Below are positions 1 through 7,829 of a stretch of DNA of 25,785 bases, one piece after another. The number at the start of each line of letters is the position of its first letter. Position 1 is the first letter of the stretch. The stretch is from contig JBBDIE010000093.1 of assembly GCA_040880545.1 (NCBI GenBank), positions 1 through 25,785 on the forward strand, written 5' to 3'. The notes below the pieces were generated by a model. That model made no database searches. It was not told where the DNA came from and saw only the letters and a program-made list of their open reading frames with translations. Origin of the DNA: M55B112 sp040880545 (lineage in GTDB: Bacteria; Bacteroidota; Bacteroidia; Bacteroidales; GCA-2748055). The position numbers and the translations under genes were made by a program.

Positions 1-45
1 TTTGTTTTAACGGAAGGGAAGTATAATCATAGTCACCATATTATT

Positions 46-1434
46 TTATCCTTTCATCGTCTCTTCAACCTCCGCCACACTTTTAGGAATTGGGGTGCCA
101 AGTACCCGGTATCCTGTGTCTGTAACCAGAATATCGTCTTCGATCCTAACCCCGCCAAGACCGATAAACTCTTCAGCTTTGGAATAGTTAATGAAATCTT
201 TGAGCTTTCCTTCCTTCTTCCACAACGCTATCAGTGAAGGGATAAAATAACATCCGGGTTCAATGGTAAAGACAAACCCCGGTTTCAATGCACGTCCCAT
301 TCTCAGAAATGCAAGTCCGAACTGGTCACTTCTTTTCAATGTATCATCGTAGCCCACAAAATCTTCACCAAGATTTTCCATATCATGCACATCCAGCCCC
401 ATCATGTGTCCGAGTCCGTGAGGAAAAAACAATGCATGTGCCCCTGCCGAAACAATGTCATCAATGGTCCCCTTCAGAATACCAAGATCTTTCAATCCGC
501 CAGCAATGACCTTTGCCGCGCCCAGGTGCAGATCCAGATTACGAACCCCGGGTTTGGTACCTTCGATTGCCTGCATGTTTGCCTGCAGTACGATCTCATA
601 AACCGCCTTTTGCCGGTCTGAAAATCTGCCCCCCACCGGAAATGTCCTTGTAATATCGCTTGCATAACCCCTGGAAGTTTCGGCACCCGCGTCTGTAACC
701 ACCATTCTCCCTTTTACCAGTTCATGGCTGTGATCATGATTATGCAGTGTTTGCCCATCCATACTTAATATTACCGGAAAGGAAACAGGACCGCCATGTG
801 ATAACGATATTCCCTCGATGGCGCCTGCCAGCTCCCGTTCAAAATTACCCGGGAATCCCATTTTCATCGCAGTGGTATGCATAATATAAGCCACATCCAC
901 CGCTTTCTCTATCTCTGCGATCTCAAATTCATCTTTGACAGATCGCAGTTCAACAACTGCTTTAATAAATTCTTCAGATACAAATCCTGATACTTCGCCT
1001 GTTGAACATCCCAACAGATCAGCAAGAGATAAAACCTGGTCGCCCCGGTAAGGCGGGAGAATGTGTACCTGCCTTCCCTGGCTCAATGCCTGCCGGATAT
1101 CCTTTGAAAGGTCTCCCGAAGGCCTGGTTTTTTCAAGCCCCACAGAAGTGGCCAGTTCATGCATGGTTGGATGCTCACCCATCCAGATAATATCGTCGAT
1201 GGTAAGGTCATCCCCATAAAGGATGTCGCTCCCCGAATCAAGATCGCAAACAGCGGCCAGGCCTGGCTGGTTAATGCCAAAAAAATAGAGAAACGAACTG
1301 TCCTGCCTGTAATGGTATGTATTCGCCCTGTAATTCATCGCACTCTCATTGTTGCCCGGAAGCAATAATAATCCGCCCTTGATCAATCCGTGAAGACTTT
1401 TTCTTCTTAGCTGGTAAACTTCTTTTTGAAACAT
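46..1434 (-). CDS. pepP: Xaa-Pro aminopeptidase (M24B metallopeptidase)
   Basis: Cytosolic peptidase expected to remove an N-terminal residue that precedes proline. The 462-residue protein has the two-part layout of the family: an N-terminal aminopeptidase-P domain (about residues 1-160) and a C-terminal creatinase-fold catalytic domain. All five metal ligands are visible: D248 (in TDAGAE), D260 (in SDITRTF), H343 (in HGLGHMMG), E392 (in TIEPGCYF) and E432 (in GVRIEDD). The frame can be read back to a TTG at 1473, but I prefer the ATG at 1434. The residues before it do not look like the family N-terminus, and a good Bacteroidota -7 box (1471-1478) overlaps the longer version. The gene is transcribed away from its right-hand neighbour and appears monocistronic within the window. 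The family call is firm; exact substrate preference cannot be read from sequence. Confidence 0.95.
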   Translation of the reverse strand: MFQKEVYQLRRKSLHGLIKGGLLLLPGNNESAMNYRANTYHYRQDSSFLYFFGINQPGLAAVCDLDSGSDILYGDDLTIDDIIWMGEHPTMHELATSVGLEKTRPSGDLSKDIRQALSQGRQVHILPPYRGDQVLSLADLLGCSTGEVSGFVSEEFIKAVVELRSVKDEFEIAEIEKAVDVAYIMHTTAMKMGFPGNFERELAGAIEGISLSHGGPVSFPVILSMDGQTLHNHDHSHELVKGRMVVTDAGAETSRGYASDITRTFPVGGRFSDRQKAVYEIVLQANMQAIEGTKPGVRNLDLHLGAAKVIAGGLKDLGILKGTIDDIVSAGAHALFFPHGLGHMMGLDVHDMENLGEDFVGYDDTLKRSDQFGLAFLRMGRALKPGFVFTIEPGCYFIPSLIALWKKEGKLKDFINYSKAEEFIGLGGVRIEDDILVTDTGYRVLGTPIPKSVAEVEETMKG

Positions 1435-1470
1435 CACTCTATAATTTTTAATAATTTCCAAACATACAAC

Positions 1471-1478
1471 CAAAGATA
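1471..1478 (-). promoter_or_regulatory. Putative -7 promoter box for pepP
   Basis: On the minus strand this reads TATCTTTG, a full match to the Bacteroidota -7 consensus TAnnTTTG. It lies 37 nt upstream of the ATG at 1434, giving a leader of about 30 nt. No clear TTG -33 element is present at the expected distance, so this rests on the -7 box alone. Confidence 0.45.
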
Positions 1479-1672
1479 AAACTTATGCCGTCAGTTTAAG
1501 TTACTTTCCGGATTTAAATTTTTACGATTCCGGAACAGTTTCATCTGGTCATTTGATCTGTTCCGCTCAGCGTATTCAAACTAATTCACCCCTCAAAATC
1601 CACTTCCGGGATAAATAAGTACTCAAAATTATAAGTTTTTATATATCAAATCATAAAAAACTGCGAATAGAC

Positions 1673-1702
1673 TTGCGTTGCGATTATAAAATATTATCTT
1701 CG
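1673..1702 (+). promoter_or_regulatory. Putative Bacteroidota promoter for the gene at 1746
   Basis: TTG at 1673-1675, a 19-nt spacer, then TATCTTCG at 1695-1702. This fits the -33/-7 architecture of Bacteroidota sigma factor promoters (TTG, about 19-20 nt, TAnnTTTG) with one mismatch in the -7 box. The start of transcription would be near 1709, about 37 nt before the ATG. Confidence 0.45.
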
Positions 1703-1745
1703 CATAAATAAGCCATTTTATCAACAACCTATTAACAATTTGATT

Positions 1746-2480
1746 ATGCCCTACCGCCGTCTTCCAAACACCGATAATGCAAGAATCAAAGCAATGAGAA
1801 AGGCATTTGAAAAAGGTACCGACCTCCCTCCCTTCAAACTGGCATTCAGCCAGGCAATGTTTCACAAGGTAAAATCCATTTTACCGGCATTTGAACATTC
1901 AATCTCTGAACACCGTACAGCCATGAATCTTCATGCGGAAAAAAATAAGGATTATCAGGTAAAAATGAAAAAAGCCAAGCTGTACTTATCTCATTTTATA
2001 CAGGTAGTGAGTATGGCCATCACAAGGGGTGATCAACCGGCCAGCATAAGAAAATATTACAGTTTACCTGAAGATGAAAGAAAGCTGCCGGGTCTTAATA
2101 CTGAAGAGGAGATCATAAGTTGCGGCACCCAGCTTATTGAAGGTGAACGTAACAGAAAAATAAGTGGTTTCAGTCCTGTGACTAACCCAACAATTGCCAT
2201 TGTCCAGGTGCATTTTGACAAATTTTTAGAGGCATACAATAATCAGAAGGGATTGAAGAGAAGGGCCAATCTTGCCCACGCCAACCTGGAGGATCTCAGG
2301 GAAACCATTGATGGGATCATACAGCAAACATGGAACGAAGTAGAAGAGACTTTCAAAGATCTGCCCGAGGAGATACGACGCGAGAAAGCTGCCGATTATG
2401 GTGTTGTTTATGTGTTCCGGAAAAATGAACTGAAAGGCCTGAATCTATTCATGGCTAATACCCGGGCCGGGGGAGCTTAG
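1746..2480 (+). CDS. Conserved Bacteroidota protein of unknown function
   Basis: A 244-residue protein that I recognise only as a type of conserved hypothetical protein from Bacteroidota, with the characteristic opening MPYRRLPNTD. No function is known to me. It has no signal peptide and no membrane segment, is rich in lysine and glutamate and should be mostly helical. The charged middle (EDERKLPGLNTEEE) and the C-terminal stretch (DLRETIDGIIQQTWNEVEET) look like surface helices. A TTG six bases upstream (1740) is also in frame, but the ATG at 1746 gives the family-like start. Its last 26 nt overlap the end of the convergent CPBP protease gene. It is probably a cytosolic binding or structural protein; that is a guess from composition only. 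Confidence 0.85.
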   Translation: MPYRRLPNTDNARIKAMRKAFEKGTDLPPFKLAFSQAMFHKVKSILPAFEHSISEHRTAMNLHAEKNKDYQVKMKKAKLYLSHFIQVVSMAITRGDQPASIRKYYSLPEDERKLPGLNTEEEIISCGTQLIEGERNRKISGFSPVTNPTIAIVQVHFDKFLEAYNNQKGLKRRANLAHANLEDLRETIDGIIQQTWNEVEETFKDLPEEIRREKAADYGVVYVFRKNELKGLNLFMANTRAGGA

Positions 2481-3390
2481 TTGCCAACACTTTTACCCAC
2501 AGGTACATCAACAATGCAACAATGAACAGACTTAGCAGGGCCATGGCCGGCATTAGTTCACTGGTCCCTATCTCTTCCAGGGTTTCACCACCTTGCCCTT
2601 TGGTATAGTAATAGTAAAAAACCACGCCCAGGGTATTATTCACAAGATGTGCGATCATCGGGTACCAGATTGTTTTCCCGTAATAAAATGCATAGCCCAG
2701 TATCAGTCCAAGGAAAAACCTTGGCAGGAATGAAAAAATCTGAAAATGTACCAGGCTAAAGATAACCGAAGCTACAATAACGGCCAGATGACCGTTTTTG
2801 AACATTTCGGTCAGGTGCCGCTGAATTAATCCCCTGAAAACCAATTCCTCCCCCACAGCTGGTATAATAGCAATCATGAAAATGTTCACCAACAGTGCAC
2901 CAATATTATCGGCACGTATCAGCGTCATCATCATATTCTCCGTTTTATCTTCAAGCTGCCTCAGATAATCAGCTGCTGTTTCAAAAGGTATTTCAAACCG
3001 TTGATTAATATCGGTAAGGAAATTTACAAAGGGAAGTGCAGCGACCATAATCAGAACGAGGAGCACCGCAGCTCTTGGGTTGATCTCCCTGCCAAAGTGA
3101 AAATATCCGAACCAGCTTCCCGTGTAAAAGAAGGAGATCAGAAAACTACTGAAGACAAAGGTTCCCAATGCCCCGAAAATCTGAAGGAATTTTATCGCAT
3201 TAATCACTTTATTTTCTTCGTCACCCTGCAGTTCAAGCAAGTCAAATACAGATACATCAAAGAATAGCACGGTAAGCAGTATTCCGGTTAACTGAAACAG
3301 CAGTCCGATAAGTAATACTCCCATGGAACTGAATACGAACATTGCCAGGGGTGACTGGCCTGAAAGAATAGGTTTTCTAAAATCGTTCAT
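2455..3390 (-). CDS. CPBP family intramembrane metalloprotease (CAAX protease-like)
   Basis: Multi-pass inner-membrane protein of 311 residues with about eight hydrophobic segments. The signature motifs of the CPBP/Abi family (PF02517) are present in order: EExxxR at E181-E182 and R186 (in GEELVFRG), a histidine at H215 (in SLVHFQ), and HxxxN at H248/N252 (in HLVNNT). These residues form the membrane-embedded metal site of the Rce1-type proteases. The biological substrate is unknown; bacterial members act in peptide processing, immunity or stress, or have no assigned role. The frame extends to a TTG at 3429, but the ATG at 3390 (MNDFRKPIL) is preferred. Its 3' end overlaps the upstream hypothetical gene by 26 nt, and its 5' end faces dusB. 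Confidence 0.92.
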   Translation of the reverse strand: MNDFRKPILSGQSPLAMFVFSSMGVLLIGLLFQLTGILLTVLFFDVSVFDLLELQGDEENKVINAIKFLQIFGALGTFVFSSFLISFFYTGSWFGYFHFGREINPRAAVLLVLIMVAALPFVNFLTDINQRFEIPFETAADYLRQLEDKTENMMMTLIRADNIGALLVNIFMIAIIPAVGEELVFRGLIQRHLTEMFKNGHLAVIVASVIFSLVHFQIFSFLPRFFLGLILGYAFYYGKTIWYPMIAHLVNNTLGVVFYYYYTKGQGGETLEEIGTSELMPAMALLSLFIVALLMYLWVKVLATKLPRPGY

Positions 3391-3455
3391 CGCTTGGTTC
3401 TGCTTAAAATGCTTTTTGTAATTTTGCAACCCGCTACTTTATTTAGAAGGTATTG

Positions 3456-3463
3456 CGAAAGTA
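3456..3463 (-). promoter_or_regulatory. Possible -7 box for the CPBP protease gene
   Basis: Minus-strand TACTTTCG, one mismatch from TAnnTTTG, 66 nt upstream of the ATG at 3390. No good -33 partner was identified, so this is tentative. Confidence 0.25.
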
Positions 3464-3497
3464 AGAAAAAGAATGAAAATCGATTAAAAATTCCCTG

Positions 3498-4511
3498 GTG
3501 ATAATTGGCGATTCAAATCTTGGAGAACATCCGCTGTTACTGGCTCCGATGGAGGATATAACAGATCCCTCATTCAGATTTATCTGCAAGAAATTTGGTG
3601 CGAACATGATGTATACCGAATTCATTTCATCAGACGGGCTTATCAGGGATGGTCTGAAAAGTGTAAGAAAACTTGATATTTTTGATTACGAACGCCCCAT
3701 TGGAATTCAGTTGTATGGCCATGTAATTGAATCGATGGTAGAGGCTGCAAAAATCGCCTTGAAATCCAACCCGGAACTAATCGATATTAATTATGGCTGC
3801 CCTGTAAGAAAGATTGCCACCAGGGGCGCAGGTTCAGGGATGTTTAAAAATATTCCGCTGATGATGGAAATGACACGAGCGATAGTTGATGTCTCCACCC
3901 TGCCTGTTACCGTTAAAACAAGACTGGGATGGGATGACGACAGTAAAAACATCGTGGAAATTGCAGAACAGCTGCAGGATTGCGGTATCAGCGCCATTAC
4001 CATCCACGGCCGGACCAGAGCGCAGATGTATAAGGGAAAAGCAGACTGGACGTTGATCGGGAAGGTTAAAAATAATCCGCGGATGAAAATTCCGGTCATT
4101 GGAAACGGAGATGTTGACTCACCGCAAATGGCCCGGGAAATGTTTAAGAATTACGGAGTCGACGGAATCATGATTGGCAGGGCTGCGGTGGGAAGACCAT
4201 GGATATTCCGGGACATAAGCCACTTTCTGAAGACCGGTGAATTACTGCCCGACCTGACCATCGCGGAAAAAACAGATATCGCCGGGGAGCAATTCAAAAA
4301 ATCTTTGGAGTGGAAATCGGAACCCGTTGGAATTTATGAGATGCGAAGACACTTCTCAAACTATTTCAAAGGGATCCCTGATTTTAAGGAAACTCGTATA
4401 AAACTGCTGACTTCGCTTGATATTGAAGAGATTTTCGGCATCCTGGACGAAATAAGATCCAAATGGGGGGACCTGCAAACAAATAACACCTCCCATTTCT
4501 GGTCGGAGTAA
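3498..4511 (+). CDS. dusB: tRNA dihydrouridine synthase, DusB type
   Basis: FMN- and NADPH-dependent enzyme that reduces specific uridines in tRNA to dihydrouridine in the cytosol. The 337-residue protein shows the Dus TIM barrel in order: LLLAPMEDITDPSFR near the N-terminus (FMN site), the catalytic cysteine C101 within INYGCPVRK, K140 in VKTRLGWD, H170 in ITIHGRTR, VIGNGDV near 200, and GIMIGRAAVGRPWIF near 224-237, followed by the small helical tRNA-binding domain. The start is a GTG at 3498: an in-frame TGA lies at 3474-3476 and no ATG lies between, while the resulting MIIGDSNLGE matches the usual DusB opening. It is divergent from the CPBP protease gene and ends 6 nt from the end of nadB. 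Assignment to DusB rather than another Dus paralogue is by overall look. Confidence 0.95.
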   Translation: MIIGDSNLGEHPLLLAPMEDITDPSFRFICKKFGANMMYTEFISSDGLIRDGLKSVRKLDIFDYERPIGIQLYGHVIESMVEAAKIALKSNPELIDINYGCPVRKIATRGAGSGMFKNIPLMMEMTRAIVDVSTLPVTVKTRLGWDDDSKNIVEIAEQLQDCGISAITIHGRTRAQMYKGKADWTLIGKVKNNPRMKIPVIGNGDVDSPQMAREMFKNYGVDGIMIGRAAVGRPWIFRDISHFLKTGELLPDLTIAEKTDIAGEQFKKSLEWKSEPVGIYEMRRHFSNYFKGIPDFKETRIKLLTSLDIEEIFGILDEIRSKWGDLQTNNTSHFWSE

Positions 4512-4517
4512 AATCTG

Positions 4518-6083
4518 CTAATCCTTTTTCAGATGGTCCATATTGAAATGAAGTCCCCTGCTTTCCCTCCTGGCCATGGCCATTTTTATAACCAGGTATC
4601 CCACATTGATCAGGTTCCTTAACTCACAAATATCCCTGGAAAGTTTGGAACTTTTATACAGCTGCTCTGTCTCCCTGTTTATGATCTCAAGCCTGGTTAA
4701 GGCCCGTTTAAGCCTCAGATCTGAACGCACAATGCCCACGTAATTCGTCATGATCTGTTGCAGCTCTTTCTGATTCTGAGTAATAAGTACCATCTCCTCA
4801 TTATGTATTGTTCCGGAATCATCCCATGCCGGGATCCCCTTCTCAAATTCCTTATTTTCATAATTAGCCACCGAATATTTTGCTGCCCGATCTGCATAAA
4901 CGATTGCTTCAATCAGAGAATTTGATGCAAGCCTGTTTGCTCCGTGCAGCCCCGTAGCAGAGGATTCACCAACAGCAAACAACCGTTTGATCCAGCTCTG
5001 TCCGTTTTCATCCACCCTGATACCTCCGCAAAGGTAATGGGCGGCCGGAACCACGGGGATCATATCCCGGGCAATGTCTATGCCCAATGAAGAGCACTTC
5101 TTATGAATATTGGGAAAACTGTCTTTCAGGCTTGTCTCATCCAGGTGTGTACAGTCGAGGTAAAGAAATTCATGTCCCGACATTTTCAACTCATTGTCGA
5201 TAGCCCTTGCTACAATATCCCTCGGTGCCAGGCTCCCTCTTTTATCATACTTTTCCATGAAATCCTCACTCTTCGAATTCCTGAGAATACCTCCGAATCC
5301 ACGCATGGCCTCCGTAATCAAAAATGAAGGCGTTTCTCCCGGATTAAACAGCGAAGTGGGGTGAAACTGTACAAATTCCATGTTGTCGATTATGCCCTTC
5401 GCACGATAAACCATGGCAATTCCATCCCCTGTGGCAATTTTCGGATTGGTGGTTGTTACGTAAAGATGACCTGCCCCTCCTGTGGCGATCAGGGTCGTCC
5501 TCGACAGGAACTTAATCACCCTGGTGCCATCAGGATTCAAAACATAGGCGCCAAAACATTCGATATTTGTCAGGTATCGCTTTACCAGTTCCCCCTTATG
5601 ATGCTGGGTGATCAGGTCCACCGCGAAATGATTTTCGTACAGGTCAATATTTGGATGCGTCCTGACCTGCTCAGAAAGCGCCCGTTGTATTTCTGCGCCT
5701 GTACTGTCCTTGTGGTGAAGGATCCTGTGCTCCGAATGTCCACCTTCCCTCGCAAGACTATATTTCCCGTCCGATTTCTTGTCAAAGTTGGTTCCCCACC
5801 TGATCAGCTCTTCAATCTGAGCAGGTGCCTCCTTCACAACCATACGCACGATCTCCTCCTTGCATAAACCGTCTCCGGCTATGATGGTATCCTTCACATG
5901 CTTCTCATACGAATCGGGCTCCGAGGTAACTGCAGCGATGCCTCCCTGTGCATACCGCGTATTTGTCTCTTCCATTGAAGTTTTGGTGATAATGGCCACC
6001 TTTCCGTGTGATGCAACCTTCAGGGCGAAACTTATTCCTCCCAAACCTGATCCTATTACCAGGTAATCATACCGCTTTTCCAT
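4518..6083 (-). CDS. nadB: L-aspartate oxidase
   Basis: FAD-dependent enzyme that oxidises L-aspartate to iminoaspartate, the first step of de novo NAD synthesis; NadA then condenses the product with dihydroxyacetone phosphate. The 521-residue protein begins with the dinucleotide-binding motif GSGLGG (11-16) and has the YAQGG FAD/active-site loop (44-48), REGGH with E113, a second FAD segment (ATGGAGHLY), the family segment EFVQFHPTSLF, PRDIVARAID, and HGANRLASNSL near the C-terminal part. The tail carries ARESRGLHF, typical of NadB. The C-terminal helical domain separates it from succinate dehydrogenase flavoproteins, which end differently. The ATG at 6083 gives the canonical start. nadA and nadC are not in the window. 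It is divergent from glyQS and convergent with dusB. Confidence 0.96.
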   Translation of the reverse strand: MEKRYDYLVIGSGLGGISFALKVASHGKVAIITKTSMEETNTRYAQGGIAAVTSEPDSYEKHVKDTIIAGDGLCKEEIVRMVVKEAPAQIEELIRWGTNFDKKSDGKYSLAREGGHSEHRILHHKDSTGAEIQRALSEQVRTHPNIDLYENHFAVDLITQHHKGELVKRYLTNIECFGAYVLNPDGTRVIKFLSRTTLIATGGAGHLYVTTTNPKIATGDGIAMVYRAKGIIDNMEFVQFHPTSLFNPGETPSFLITEAMRGFGGILRNSKSEDFMEKYDKRGSLAPRDIVARAIDNELKMSGHEFLYLDCTHLDETSLKDSFPNIHKKCSSLGIDIARDMIPVVPAAHYLCGGIRVDENGQSWIKRLFAVGESSATGLHGANRLASNSLIEAIVYADRAAKYSVANYENKEFEKGIPAWDDSGTIHNEEMVLITQNQKELQQIMTNYVGIVRSDLRLKRALTRLEIINRETEQLYKSSKLSRDICELRNLINVGYLVIKMAMARRESRGLHFNMDHLKKD

Positions 6084-6108
6084 ATCGAAGAAAAATCAAA
6101 GTGTGATC

Positions 6109-6116
6109 CAAAGATA
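6109..6116 (-). promoter_or_regulatory. Putative -7 promoter box for nadB
   Basis: Minus-strand TATCTTTG, a full match to TAnnTTTG, 26 nt upstream of the nadB ATG. A TTG is nearby but only about 12 nt upstream, so the -33 element is not convincing. Confidence 0.4.
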
Positions 6117-6234
6117 GTAATATTGCACCAATGCCTGTCCATGGTTAATCCCCCAAATCAAAATTAGGCTTGCAAGAAAAAACAGGGAATTTATCATTCC
6201 AAAAACAATATTTTCACACTTTGACAAATTGAAT

Positions 6235-6242
6235 TACTTTTG
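6235..6242 (+). promoter_or_regulatory. Putative -7 promoter box for glyQS
   Basis: TACTTTTG matches TAnnTTTG, 22 nt upstream of the ATG at 6264. The TTG of this box is also the alternative in-frame start at 6240, which is therefore unlikely to be translated. The -33 region is only T-rich. Confidence 0.4.
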
Positions 6243-6263
6243 TGGTTCATTAAAAACAGAGTT

Positions 6264-7814
6264 ATGGCCCAGGATGACCTATTTAAGAAGTTGATTTCTC
6301 ACTGTAAGGAATATGGATTTGTATTTCAATCCAGTGAGATCTATGATGGATTAAGTGCTGTATATGATTATGGACAAAACGGTGTTGAATTAAAAAATAA
6401 CATCAAGAAATACTGGTGGGATTCAATGGTTCTCCTGAACGAGGAGGTCGTGGGGCTTGACTCTGCAATTTTTATGCATCCGACCACATGGAAGGCTTCC
6501 GGTCATGTGGATGCTTTCAACGACCCGTTGATAGACAACAAGGATTCAAAGAAAAGGTATCGTGCCGATGTTCTGATTGAAGATAAACTGGCCAAATATG
6601 AGGATAAAATATCCAAAGAGGTTGAAAAGGCCTCGAAGAGATTTGGAGATTCCTTTGACGAAACGCAATTTGTATCTACCAACCCAAGAGTGATTGCTAA
6701 CCAGGAAAAGTACGACCAATTAAAAGGCCGGTTTGTAAAAGCGATGCAGGACGGTGACCTGGATGAGATGCGCCAGATCATCATTGATGAGGAGATCGCC
6801 TGTCCGGTATCGGGTTCCAAAAACTGGACCGATGTGCGGCAGTTCAACCTGATGTTCTCCACTGAAATAGGGTCCACTGCCGAGGGGGCATCAACCATTT
6901 ACCTGCGGCCGGAAACGGCACAGGGAATATTTGTTAATTACCTGAATGTACAAAAGACAGGAAGAATGAAGCTGCCTTTTGGTATTGCACAGATCGGCAA
7001 AGCTTTCAGAAATGAAATTGTTGCCAGGCAATTTATCTTCAGGATGAGAGAATTTGAACAGATGGAGATGCAATATTTTGTTAAGCCGGGATCGGAACTT
7101 GAATTTTTCGAGCAATGGAAACAACGAAGAATGAAATGGCACCAGGTATTGGGCTTTGGGGAAGAAAATTACCGCTTTCACGACCACGATAAACTGGCAC
7201 ATTATGCAAATGCAGCCACAGATATTGAATATAATTTCCCCTTCGGCTTTAAAGAGGTGGAAGGGATCCATTCCAGGACAGACTTTGACCTGGGAAGTCA
7301 TCAGAAGTTCTGCGGGAAAAAGCTGCAATATTTCGACCAGGAGAGCAACGCGTCTTTTACTCCTTTTGTGGTGGAGACTTCGATTGGGGTGGACCGTATG
7401 TTTCTGCAGATCATAGCCGGAGCATACCACGAAGAGACTCTGACGAAAGAGGATGGTACAGAGGACCAACGGGTTGTGTTGAAGTTACCCCCGGCACTTT
7501 CCCCTGTAAAACTGGCCGTTCTTCCCTTAACAAAAAAAGATGGTTTGTCTGAAAAGGCCAGGGAAATTATGGATGATCTGAAATTTGATTTCAACTGCCA
7601 GTATGAAGAGAAAGATTCTATCGGAAGACGATACCGGCGTCAGGATGCAATCGGAACGCCCTTTTGTATTACCATTGACCACCAAACCATGGAAGATGAT
7701 ACTGTAACCGTCAGGCATCGTGATTCCATGGCGCAGGAACGGGTTACGATTCTAAAATTAAAGGAAAACATTAAAGAGAAGGTAGATATTACTACCTTGC
7801 TGAAGAAACTTTAA
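6264..7814 (+). CDS. glyQS: Glycyl-tRNA synthetase, dimeric (eukaryote-like alpha2) type
   Basis: Charges tRNA-Gly with glycine in the cytosol. The 516-residue protein is a single-chain class II synthetase. The N-terminus MAQDDLFKKLISHCKEYGF and the following YDYGQNG are typical of the alpha2 family. Class II motif 2 is visible around residues 249-265 (FRNEI, then FRMREFEQMEM), and motif 3 around 371 (VETSIGVDR). The C-terminal third is the anticodon-binding domain (PVKLAVLPL onwards; GRRYRRQDAIGTPFC near 455). The separate alpha and beta chains of E. coli are not present, as expected for Bacteroidota. A TTG at 6240 would add eight residues, but the ATG at 6264 matches the family. Two glycosyltransferase genes follow on the same strand after 15 nt, so they may be co-transcribed. 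Confidence 0.97.
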   Translation: MAQDDLFKKLISHCKEYGFVFQSSEIYDGLSAVYDYGQNGVELKNNIKKYWWDSMVLLNEEVVGLDSAIFMHPTTWKASGHVDAFNDPLIDNKDSKKRYRADVLIEDKLAKYEDKISKEVEKASKRFGDSFDETQFVSTNPRVIANQEKYDQLKGRFVKAMQDGDLDEMRQIIIDEEIACPVSGSKNWTDVRQFNLMFSTEIGSTAEGASTIYLRPETAQGIFVNYLNVQKTGRMKLPFGIAQIGKAFRNEIVARQFIFRMREFEQMEMQYFVKPGSELEFFEQWKQRRMKWHQVLGFGEENYRFHDHDKLAHYANAATDIEYNFPFGFKEVEGIHSRTDFDLGSHQKFCGKKLQYFDQESNASFTPFVVETSIGVDRMFLQIIAGAYHEETLTKEDGTEDQRVVLKLPPALSPVKLAVLPLTKKDGLSEKAREIMDDLKFDFNCQYEEKDSIGRRYRRQDAIGTPFCITIDHQTMEDDTVTVRHRDSMAQERVTILKLKENIKEKVDITTLLKKL

Positions 7815-7829
7815 GTTCATCCAATCCCA

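Larger units (their letters stand above)
1435..1745. other. Intergenic region between two divergent genes
   Basis: This 311-nt AT-rich stretch separates pepP from the conserved gene at 1746. I see promoter-like elements for both directions, at 1471-1478 (minus) and 1673-1702 (plus). There is also an imperfect inverted repeat (1634-1642 with 1653-1662). No tRNA, convincing small ORF or mobile-element remnant is visible. Confidence 0.6.

Noticed and set aside
1634..1662. Imperfect inverted repeat (AGTTTTTAT with ATAAAAAACT)
   Set aside because: The stem is almost all A/T and lies between two divergent promoters rather than after a gene, so it is not a convincing terminator or operator.
5361..5867. 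168-codon open frame on the plus strand
   Set aside because: It lies entirely antisense to nadB, whose protein is clearly recognisable; the translated product has no family features.
6220..6242. TTTGACA as a sigma-70 -35 box before glyQS
   Set aside because: The spacing to TACTTTTG is only about 9 to 11 nt, too short for either the sigma-70 or the Bacteroidota promoter layout; it is probably coincidence.
6891..7469. 192-codon open frame on the minus strand
   Set aside because: It is a shadow of glyQS, with a cysteine-rich, low-complexity product and no recognisable domain.
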